A stretch of 64,000 nucleotides of DNA from NCBI GenBank assembly GCA_050291725.1, contig JBNKKH010000017.1, positions 1-64,000 on the forward strand. The letters run 5' to 3'. The position numbers were made by a program, and so were the translations under genes. The notes below the pieces were generated by a model. That model saw only the letters and a list, made by a program, of their open reading frames with translations, was not told the origin of the DNA and did not search any database. This document shows, piece after piece, positions 27,301-35,400 of the stretch. The stretch comes from JAAGZL01 sp050291725 (GTDB lineage Bacteria > Pseudomonadota > Gammaproteobacteria > Chromatiales > Chromatiaceae). Numbering within the stretch: position 1 is the first letter of the stretch; every line of letters starts with the position of its first letter.

Positions 27301-29037
27301 TCCAAAATAGAGGCCGGCAGACTAAATATCGAAACAATCCCGTTCCGCTTCGATGAAATATTTGAAAACATTTCCATCCTAGCCAGCACCCGCATTGGGG
27401 ATAGACCCATTGAGTTTCTGTATGACTTCGACACCAACATACCACCTATGCTCGCAGGAGACCCATACCGCATCGGCCAAATACTTACCAATCTTGTTTC
27501 CAATGCGGTGAAATTTACCGAAACAGGCAGCATTGTAGTACGCGCGATACTCAAAGAGCTGAATACAAAAGAAGTAACGCTTAGATTTGAGGTTGAAGAT
27601 ACAGGCATTGGAATCAATCAGGAAAAACTCAGCTCTCTTTTTGATCCATTTACCCAGGCAGATGGATCAACTACGAGGGAGTACGGCGGGACAGGATTAG
27701 GCCTCTCAATATCTGAAAAACTATGCGCCCTGATGGGAGGGACTATAGGTGCAGAAAGTACGTTAGGCAAAGGCAGTCTTTTCCATTTTGAATTACCCTT
27801 GTTGGTACCCAAGGCACAAAACCCACCTAAACCACACCCAGAGCTGAAAGATCTTAAAGTTCTTTTGGTTGATGATAACCCCATGGCACGAGATGTCCTG
27901 AGCGATATGTTAAAGTCCATGACCTTTCAAGTTACAGATACCAAAACTGGCAAAGAGGCTCTCTCCTGCCTAGACGACTCTGACAAAAACTTTGATCTGA
28001 TTCTGCTCGACTGGCGCTTGCCTGACATTGATGGTTTTGAAGTAGCTAAAAACATACAAGAAAAGTTTGGCGATACAAGACCAATAGTTATTCTAATGAC
28101 TGCTTATGGCCGTGAAATATTAGATCATGATGTACGCAAACAATATCTGGATGGGCTCTTGATAAAACCATTAACCCCTTCTCAGTTATTCGATGCTATT
28201 ATTCGCGCCTACGAATCACGCAGCTTAGATAGGCCTTCCTTAAGCACATCAGCATCCCAGACACCCATACCCGAGCAACTAGAGGGCAAAGTCTTACTGG
28301 TAGAGGATAACGAGATAAATCAGCAGGTTGCTAAAGAGCTATTGGAACAGATGGGGCTTGAAGTAGACACAGTAGATGATGGTGAACAAGCAGTAAACTA
28401 TATTAAGCAACAGAGGCCAGATCTGGTATTAATGGATATACAGATGCCAATCATGGATGGTTATGTAGCCACCAAACATATAAGAAAACTGCCAAGTATG
28501 GCTGACCTTCCAATCTTTGCCATGACCGCAAACGCTATGGTGGGTGATGCAGAAAAATCAGCACAGGCCGGGATGAATGGGCACATAGCAAAACCTGTTA
28601 ATCCGGAAGAGCTCTACAACACCTTAAGCGAACAATTGAAATCCGTCACGCCTCAAGCAGATCAAATTATACAGAAAGAGTGGACACCGCCAACAACCAA
28701 TACTCCAGGCATTGACATTGAAAGCGGAATCAAACAGGTTGGAGGCAACCCAGAGTTTTATCTAAAGCTACTTGGCAAATTCGTCACCAATCATGGCAAC
28801 TGCGTTCAGCAACTGCATGAGATGTTAGAGCGCAGTGAGCTTGATGACGCCAGAAGATCCGCTCATACCATCAAGGGTGTAGCTGGCAATATCGGCGCCT
28901 ATGATCTTCAACAGAAAGCAACTGAACTTGAGGCTAACCTAGCCGATGGTAAGCGGCCTTCGGAAGAGCTGTTGCAAGATTACACTCAAGCATGCGAGAC
29001 CTTATTTAACAGTATTCAAACTATTATGCTTCATTAA
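24310..29037 (+). CDS. hybrid sensor histidine kinase with three periplasmic binding domains (EvgS/BvgS-like)
   Basis: A 1575-residue phosphorelay receptor. After a signal/anchor helix (about 9-30) come three SBP_bac_3 domains: about 47-267 (IQIGIMHAWPPMDYVD), 288-517 (IPIGIDGNWPPIDFSD) and 533-764 (IRLGVDYNWAPLEFID). A membrane helix (about 772-795), PAS (811-925), HisKA with MSHEIRTPMN (His948) and HATPase (LTNLVSNAVKFTE, GTGLGLSI) follow. Two receiver domains (Asp1234, Asp1376) and an HPt domain (HTIKG, His1519) complete the relay. BvgS and EvgS have two binding domains, so three is unusual. ATG at 24310 preferred over TTG at 24304. No DNA-binding partner regulator is adjacent. Its end overlaps the convergent T1SS operon by 14 nt. 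Confidence 0.95.
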   Translation: MSSNNKQITNLLFHILLGVLLLCYSVAAVAGSIKSIGLTDKEISWLKQHPRIQIGIMHAWPPMDYVDKLGKPSGIGVGFIQALNKRLEGRLVITPGQWDDIFSAAKKKQLDALMDITPRHDREKFFNFTQPYIEVPHLIFTRKYAPYTNSLAQLAGKKVAVESGFFLVDILKKQHPEIMVVEYDSTSSALSALENSAVDAYIGNRVVAMYIIKSEQITNVAPAGKITESSSVNAIGVRKDWPILRDILQKALDDISAEERKSIINHSDTLIQPNKTKQFSALLSDREKTWLRKHKEIPIGIDGNWPPIDFSDNDGSHMGITADYLAILSERLGVKFTVQKSSTFKEMLQKVIDGKLKVGATISYNPERAEKLYFSTPFYHVQKVIITRKETEAVSSIEDLHGRRVAIEDGFLTMGQLQQKYPDIELVPVKSTLEALQAVSWGKADAYVGNQAVADWLQRKNQLSNLQIAGDSGLSSGPQNFAVSKIAPDWKPLISIIDKALASISEEERQRIERRWLGSPDNKTKYPTVSLTAEEKLWLKKHKSIRLGVDYNWAPLEFIDSNGKYKGISSDYMAVFSEQLGINFIEPKKTPWTEVLSKVKEKSLDLIPILMRTSEREKYLNFTKPYLSFPTVIFNRHDSGLLTGVDGLIGAKVAAVEGYSIVKQLRRDHSDVALKLYPDVRSALHAVSTGEVDAFIGSLPVGSYTIGQEGLSNLQVAAETEYTYKFRIGVRKDWPELIGILNKAIDTMGYGLKNDILRRWSTVKYEKHIDYTLVWKVIGVAIVILIIGSIWTLQIRHSRKIIKKSRERLQLTLKSAQLGAWEAKIDQDGDLIFSVDDIFIQHHAMNKNMGNVSLGSIYSYVNEEDLPHLRDEVKRFVQSSNSDIALEYRIRDKERWLYVKGHTMDWDEQGRPKYIVGITQDITERHKTNEALQLANSFKSEFLANMSHEIRTPMNAIIGLGHLLAKTSLIPKQIDYVNKIQISAKSLLGIIDDILDFSKIEAGRLNIETIPFRFDEIFENISILASTRIGDRPIEFLYDFDTNIPPMLAGDPYRIGQILTNLVSNAVKFTETGSIVVRAILKELNTKEVTLRFEVEDTGIGINQEKLSSLFDPFTQADGSTTREYGGTGLGLSISEKLCALMGGTIGAESTLGKGSLFHFELPLLVPKAQNPPKPHPELKDLKVLLVDDNPMARDVLSDMLKSMTFQVTDTKTGKEALSCLDDSDKNFDLILLDWRLPDIDGFEVAKNIQEKFGDTRPIVILMTAYGREILDHDVRKQYLDGLLIKPLTPSQLFDAIIRAYESRSLDRPSLSTSASQTPIPEQLEGKVLLVEDNEINQQVAKELLEQMGLEVDTVDDGEQAVNYIKQQRPDLVLMDIQMPIMDGYVATKHIRKLPSMADLPIFAMTANAMVGDAEKSAQAGMNGHIAKPVNPEELYNTLSEQLKSVTPQADQIIQKEWTPPTTNTPGIDIESGIKQVGGNPEFYLKLLGKFVTNHGNCVQQLHEMLERSELDDARRSAHTIKGVAGNIGAYDLQQKATELEANLADGKRPSEELLQDYTQACETLFNSIQTIMLH

Positions 29038-30352
29038 AAGCTCTGACCACCAAATCCCGCAATGGCTTGGTCAAATAATCAAACAGAGTATGCTCACCTG
29101 TCTTTATTACTACCTCCACCGGCATACCAGAAATAAGCTGGTGTTTTTCCCTACGCAGGGCATCCATGGTCTCTTCATCCATGGTTAGTGTCGCCTTATA
29201 ATATGCATTGTCAGACTTATCTTCCACATAGACATCAGCAGAGAGATCCTTAAGTTCGGAATATAGGGTAGGAAAGTACTTAGCCCCATCAAATACTGGG
29301 ATACGCACCTCTGCCTTTAGGCCAGGATATAGCGCATCAATATCCATGGGCGAAACTCTAGCATGAATAGTAAAAAGTGATTCACGCGGTACAATCTCCA
29401 TAATGGGTTCACCTGCTTTTATTACTGCACCGGTAGTTACAACATTAAACCCCTTTATTTTACCACTAACCGGAGCACGTATATCAATACGTGACAACTT
29501 ATCATTGATTGCATTTTGCTGTGACCGTAACTCTAAGCGCCGCTCCTCCAGTTCACGCTGATTGGTGACAACTTCTTTTTGAAAATCCCTTTCTAACAAA
29601 ACAATCTGAGATTGACTCTCCTGCAATGAGGCCTCAAATCGACTTATGTCTGCCTGGTATGTAATAACATCACCTGATATCTCCGAACGCTGACGTTGAA
29701 CCTCTCGCAATTTTGAATCGGATACCATTTTCTTGGCAGCAAGTTTATTCAGGCCCGCTAAATCCTTATCCAGCAGGCTGAGACGATGACGCAGAGTCTC
29801 AATCATCTGTTTATTACTGACAATCTCGCCTTTAGACTTCTCCTGGCGTTTACGCAATACCTCTTGTTCTGATATCAAGGCAGCGCGTCTTGTCCTAAAC
29901 AGCTGCTGTTGTGTAGCAAGAGTAGCATGCTGTTTCTTAGCTTCGGCCTTACTGATCAAATCCACAGAGAATTGCAATTCTGTTTTGCCATCACGTTCAG
30001 CAACAAGTCGTTCTAAGTTAGCCTCTGTTTCAAACAACTGGCTACTAATCCTGCTTAGTTGAATATTGAGTGGTTTGCGATCCATGCTTAACAGTAGTTG
30101 CCCTTGTTCCACAATATCACCATCCTTCACGGCAATACGGGCCACCAACCCCCCATCAAGATGCTGTACGCTCTTATTTAGAGAAGCAACAAGAATGCGT
30201 CCATTCGCTACCACAGCACTCTCTAAGGGGGCGATTGCAGACCAACCCAGTAGAAACAGAAATGTAACCGCCACGACGGCCCAACCGAGCTTTCTATATT
30301 GGCTATCGTCCAGAGTCGTGTCTCTCTCTTGTGAAATTGAGTTACCTCGCAT
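29024..30352 (-). CDS. HlyD-family type I secretion periplasmic adaptor
   Basis: A 442-residue membrane-fusion protein: short cytoplasmic N-terminus, one membrane helix (LGWAVVAVTFLFLLGWSAIA), a biotinyl-lipoyl half-motif (LDGGLVARIAVKDGDIVEQG), a long coiled-coil hairpin (about 95-290) and the second half IDIRAPVSGKIKGFNVVTTG. A beta-barrel and a C-terminal HlyD end with SGMPVEVVIKTGEHTLFDYL follow. It links the ABC transporter to an outer-membrane channel. It starts 3 nt after the transporter gene and ends overlapping the convergent kinase gene. No TolC-type gene lies in the operon, so a shared TolC is expected. Confidence 0.95.
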   Translation of the reverse strand: MRGNSISQERDTTLDDSQYRKLGWAVVAVTFLFLLGWSAIAPLESAVVANGRILVASLNKSVQHLDGGLVARIAVKDGDIVEQGQLLLSMDRKPLNIQLSRISSQLFETEANLERLVAERDGKTELQFSVDLISKAEAKKQHATLATQQQLFRTRRAALISEQEVLRKRQEKSKGEIVSNKQMIETLRHRLSLLDKDLAGLNKLAAKKMVSDSKLREVQRQRSEISGDVITYQADISRFEASLQESQSQIVLLERDFQKEVVTNQRELEERRLELRSQQNAINDKLSRIDIRAPVSGKIKGFNVVTTGAVIKAGEPIMEIVPRESLFTIHARVSPMDIDALYPGLKAEVRIPVFDGAKYFPTLYSELKDLSADVYVEDKSDNAYYKATLTMDEETMDALRREKHQLISGMPVEVVIKTGEHTLFDYLTKPLRDLVVRAFNEA

Positions 30353-30355
30353 TGT

Positions 30356-32134
30356 TTATGCCCTCTGCTTAACAGCTATCGACGCCATAGGTACTGCCTT
30401 TGGTGCTGACTGCTTATTGTTGGCTACTGATTTGCAAGTATCGACTGGTGTTGGCTGGTAGAGACGCTCCATAACTGCATCTCTAGGTCCGAACATATGC
30501 AGACGTCCGTCTTCAAGAGATAGAATCTTATCAGCCATGCCCAATATACGCCGACGATGGCTAGCCAGGATAAGAGTCGTGCCACTCTGTTTCAGATGAT
30601 TACAGGCCATTGCCAAGGCAAGTTCACCTTGCTCATCCAGGTTTGCGTTAGGTTCATCCAATACCACAATGGGAGGATTCCCAAATAGAGCTCGTGCCAA
30701 TGCGATACGCTGCCGCTGCCCTCCTGAGAGGGCAATGCCTCCAGCCCCTACACGGGTGTTGTAACCTTCAGGAAGCGCACGAATCAAATCATCAACTCCA
30801 GCAACCAGAGCCGCCATTACAATCTGAGAATCCTCTACCTTGGTAAAACGGGCAATATTTTCTGCCACAGTACCATCAAATAGTTCCACATCTTGCGGGA
30901 GATAGCCGATCCATTTTCCTAGTTCATCCTGATTCCATTGCCCAATATCTGCACCATCCAACTTCACCTCTCCAGCACTCAGGGGCCAGAGGCCTAAAAT
31001 GGCACGAATCAGGCTAGTTTTGCCTGCTGCGCTATTACCCACGATAGCAAGCATCTCTCCCGGCCTTAAATATATAGATACCCCTTTAAGTACTGTGCTC
31101 TCTCTGCCAGGCGGGATTAGAACTGCATTCTCCACTCTAATCTCTCCATTTGGTTTAGGAAGGGAGAGATGACGTTTAGTTTCAGGCGTCTGTTCCAGCA
31201 GTTGATTTAAATGATAATAGGCGTGGCGTGCGCTGATAAAACCTTTCCAAGCACTAATAAGCTGATCAATGGGAGCCAGGGCACGCCCCATTAGAATAGA
31301 TCCCGCAATCACCATACCGGCAGTAATCTGGTTCTCTATTGCCAGCCATGCACCAAGGCCCAGCATCAAAGATTGAAACAGCTGCCGTAGAGTCTTGCTC
31401 AGATTCATCCATACACCCGCACGATCGGCAGAGTTAGACATGGCATGCAACGATGCCAGGTGCCTATCCAACCAACGACTCCGCAGTGCTTCATGCATTC
31501 CCATTGAGTGTAGCGCCTCGACATTTCGTATCTGAGCGCTGATTATATTTCCAGCCTGCTCCTGAGCTTCGCCGGCCTGATATTGAGTTTTGCGGGTGGA
31601 GAACTCATTAATCAGAGCCAGCATGGTCAAGATCGCAGCAGCGGAGAGTGCGAACCATCCAAACCAAGGATCGAATAGAAATAACACCCCGATATAGACT
31701 GGTATCCAGGGAGAATCAAAAAATGCAAAGGTTGCATTACCAGCTATAAACTGACGTATTCTAGATAGATCGGATAGTGGTCTATCCGAGGCCTCTCCTG
31801 GATTACGCAAAGCATCCTGCATTATAGCTCGATAGATGCGTCCATGTAGTTGATGATCAAAGCGCGATCCCAGACGCACCAGCATACGGGATCGCACATA
31901 CTCCAGCAGTCCTAGAGTGGCAAACATCCATACTAGTACCATGGTAAGCAAAAATAGAGTTTCATGACTACGACTAGCTAATACCCGGTCGTAAACCTGC
32001 AGCATATAAATAGGGGGAACCAACAGTATCAGATTGATAAACATACTAAATATGCCAACCTGAATAAAACTTTTATGTTCAGTGAGCAGAGCTTCTTGCA
32101 ACTCAGTAGTTGTACGGTTTACAGATGAGGTCAT
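30356..32134 (-). CDS. type I secretion ABC transporter (PrtD-type permease/ATPase)
   Basis: The 592-residue protein fuses six membrane helices (about 25-310) with one ATPase domain: Walker A IVGNSAAGKTSLI (about residue 370), signature LSGGQRQRIALARAL and Walker B IVVLDEPNANLDE. It lacks a C39 peptidase or C39-like domain, so it belongs with exporters of RTX proteins carrying uncleaved C-terminal signals (PrtD, AprD, LipB group). The RTX gene lies immediately upstream, separated by a hairpin. It is presumed to energise export of that protein with the HlyD-type partner. Confidence 0.95.
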   Translation of the reverse strand: MTSSVNRTTTELQEALLTEHKSFIQVGIFSMFINLILLVPPIYMLQVYDRVLASRSHETLFLLTMVLVWMFATLGLLEYVRSRMLVRLGSRFDHQLHGRIYRAIMQDALRNPGEASDRPLSDLSRIRQFIAGNATFAFFDSPWIPVYIGVLFLFDPWFGWFALSAAAILTMLALINEFSTRKTQYQAGEAQEQAGNIISAQIRNVEALHSMGMHEALRSRWLDRHLASLHAMSNSADRAGVWMNLSKTLRQLFQSLMLGLGAWLAIENQITAGMVIAGSILMGRALAPIDQLISAWKGFISARHAYYHLNQLLEQTPETKRHLSLPKPNGEIRVENAVLIPPGRESTVLKGVSIYLRPGEMLAIVGNSAAGKTSLIRAILGLWPLSAGEVKLDGADIGQWNQDELGKWIGYLPQDVELFDGTVAENIARFTKVEDSQIVMAALVAGVDDLIRALPEGYNTRVGAGGIALSGGQRQRIALARALFGNPPIVVLDEPNANLDEQGELALAMACNHLKQSGTTLILASHRRRILGMADKILSLEDGRLHMFGPRDAVMERLYQPTPVDTCKSVANNKQSAPKAVPMASIAVKQRA

Positions 32135-32169
32135 AACAACAGTTCCATATTATTGTTCGTATCAAAGGA

Positions 32170-32193
32170 ACAGGGGTCCAAGCGGACCCCTGT
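32170..32193 (-). promoter_or_regulatory. intercistronic hairpin between RTX gene and its exporter genes
   Basis: A perfect 10-bp stem, ACAGGGGTCC with GGACCCCTGT, and a 4-nt loop lies 9 nt after the RTX stop and 35 nt before the transporter start. On the transcribed strand it is followed by TCCTTTG, a poor T run. It is better placed as an attenuator or 3' RNA-stabilising structure than as a full terminator. Confidence 0.6.
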
Positions 32194-32202
32194 ACTTTTA
32201 GG

Positions 32203-32488
32203 TTAGATGAGCTGTTCCGGAGCGTTCTGCACTATACCGGCATACTCATCTCCCTCTACTACAGCTATATCGTTGATACTGAACTCACCTTGTACTTCGA
32301 TAGTGCCTAAGGAGTTACCATATCCATCAGACAGTGAAACCAAGTGTTTGTAGCCGTTGATCTCCAGCAGATCGTAGGAAACATCAGGCCCACCAATCAC
32401 CAGGGTGTCACCATCGGTGCTGGAGAAACCAACAATCAGATCATCCCCAATACCCTCCCCGTCTGCCTGAAAGATGTATTGATCCGCA
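32203..32488 (-). other. C-terminal T1SS target region of the RTX protein
   Basis: The last ~95 residues follow the RTX array. ADQYIFQADGEGIGDD, VGFSSTDGDTLVIGG and GTIEVQGEFSINDIAVVEG match the beta-rich end domain of T1SS substrates. Type I signals lie in the last ~60-100 residues and are not cleaved. A short tail ends in PEQLI. Confidence 0.6.
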
Positions 32489-35400
32489 CCACTATCACCT
32501 TTCAAGTAGTCGTCTTCACCATCAGCTAGAGCATAGAGAGTATCGTCACCGGACCCGCCATAGAGCTTGTCGGTTCCGGCGCCATCTATGAGAGTATCAT
32601 CATCGTTAAAGCCGTAAATCACATCGTTACCGGCATTACCAGCCAAAATGTCATCACCGTCAGAACCAACCAGATAGTCGTTACCCTCTCCAGCGATCAA
32701 TATGTCATCACCTTCGTGGCCATACATGGTGTCATCGCCAGCACCGCCATCCAGGGTGTCATCACCGCCGCGCCCCTTCATGTAATCGTTGCCGTCTCCG
32801 CCAAGCAGTGAGTCATTGTCATCACCACCATCCAGGTAGTCATTACCACTGCCACCCACCAGGATGTCCTCGCCTGACTCACCATATAGCTTGTCGTCGC
32901 CAGCGCCTGCTACCAGGGTATCGTTGCCTGCTCCGCCATTGAGGTAATCCTTACCATCTCCTCCGGTCAACCTGTCGACACCTTCATGGCCGTACATGGT
33001 GTCATCACCAGCTCCGCCATCCAGAGTGTCATTACCGGCTCGGCCCTTCAGATAGTCGTTACCAGCCTCTCCATAAAGGATGTCATCACCTTCTCCTCCA
33101 TCCAGGTAGTCGTTGCCTTCTCCGCCTGACAAGGTGTCCTCGCCTGACTCACCATATAGCTTGTCGTCTCCAGCACCTGCTACCAAGATGTCGTTGTCTG
33201 CCCCACTGTTTAGGTAGTCATTACCATCACCACCGGTCAGGGTATCCTCGCCTTCATGGCCATACAGAGAGTCATCACCAGCACCACCGTCCAGGGTGTC
33301 GTTGCCGGCTCGTCCCTTCAGATAGTCATTGCCGCCTTCTCCGTACAGGGAATCGTCGCCTGCACCACCGTCCAGGTAGTCGTCGCCTTCTCCGCCCCAC
33401 ACTTCATCATTACCGTCGTTGGCATACACCTTGTCATTGCCACCACGAGCCCAGATATTATCGTCTACATTCATAGTCTTGATGTAGTCGCCACTCTCTG
33501 AACCGAAGGTGTTCTCTTTATGGAGATAGAAGTTGTTGAGCCAGGTGGCTAGATCGCCCAGGTTGGCGTTCTGATCACCATCCTCATTCAGGATGTAGTC
33601 ACCCTTGATCTCAAATCCAAGGTGATAGATGCTATCGATCACCGTGTTGATGAAGTTGTCTCCACGGTATTTCTCTCGGGCGCCGTCGTTCTGCACCAGA
33701 TGGAACCCGGTCTCTTCGTTCTCTTCATCATCACCATGTAGCTCAACCCACTGGTCGTAGTAGTTGGTACGGATGTAGTCGTTAATCGCTACCACATCCT
33801 CTACCGAGATAATCTCATCACTAGCTACACCCAGAGCCTTGATAGTATCTACCAGGATGTGGTTCATAGCGTTCGCAGCTTCTGCACCTTCGTTGATGTC
33901 GCCCGCGTTGGTGCAATGTGACAGACCGGTGTCGTTCTTGATAACGTCTACCAGTTCGTCCAGACCAGTGTCTGTATCTGCCGGGTTGAAGTAGAAGAAG
34001 TTGAGCCAATCGGCCAGGTCAGTCAAGGTGGCATTCTTGTTACCGTCTTCATTCAGGATGTTATCACCCTGGATCTCATAACCCAGGTGATAAATACTGT
34101 CGGCCACGGTGTTGACAAAGTTCTTGCCGAACATGTAACTGTTGGCTCCGTCGTTCTGCACCAGATGGAATCCGGTCTCTTCGTCAGCCTCGTCATCGCC
34201 ATGCAGGGTATTCCACTCCTCCTTGTAGTAGGCCCGGATGTAGGAGTTAATAGCCCTGATATCATCCACACTGAAGCTGCCATCTTCTGCTGCCTTGGTG
34301 GCCAGTATCGCCTCCTCCAGTATGGAGTTCATGGTGTTGGCCGCGTCCGCTGCCTCATAGATCTCTGCATCATCCACCTTATAACCCAGGCCTTTGTCCG
34401 CCATCACTATGTCGGTGATGCGATCAAATCCTGTACCGGTAGTGGAGTGATCGGTGTAGAACTGAGTTAGCCACTCTGCAAGATCGGTTAGGGTTGCATT
34501 CTCATCTCCGTCTTCGTTCAGAATGTTGTCTCCAACAATCTCAAAACCAAGATGGTAGATACCATCTGCTACTGTGTTGGCTAGGTTGTCTCCACGATAG
34601 TATTTGCTGGCTCCATCGTTCTGGATCAGATGGTAGCCGGTCTCTTCATCACTCTCGTCATCTCCATGCAGTTCCATCCACTCCTGCAGATGGTTCTCAC
34701 GGATATATCCGTTAATGTTGCGCACATCATCAACACTGAACACACCACCCTCTGGTACTCCGGTAGCCGCTATCGCTTCTACCAGTAGTGCATTCATAGC
34801 TGATGCTGCAGTCAGTCCTCCTGTGAAGTCTTTGTTGGATACCCGTCCTCGCAAGCCCAGATCGGTGCTCAGGTGTTCAACTATCTGATCAAAATTATCC
34901 ACCTCAGCTGCTGGACGCTCCAGCTCATGCTGCTCTACAGCCTCTACCTGGTTGGCTGCTGTGGCTGTTCCACTGATGTCATCCAGCGATACTTGCCCAT
35001 ACACCTTGATGATACCCATGGACTCGCCTGTATCGCTATTGCTGAGCATTATGTTGTGATAACCACCATCCTGATTAATTACATACTCAACTCCCTCTCC
35101 ATTGATCACCAGCTTGTCACCATCTTCACTTGAGAAGTATTTTACATAGTCGGTGCCTACCCCTTCCCCTGCTACATCAAAATAGAAGGTGTCTGCTCCG
35201 CCATCACCGTACAGATAGTCGATTGCTCCATCAGAACCGGAATATATGTTGTCGTCTCCATCGCCAGCGTAGACTTTGTCCGCGCCGTCACCAGCTGTAA
35301 TGTGATCATTACCTGCATAACCATACAAAGTGTCATCACCGGCACCGCCGTCCATGCTGTCATTACCATCGTATCCCTTCAGGTAGTCGTTACCTGCTCC

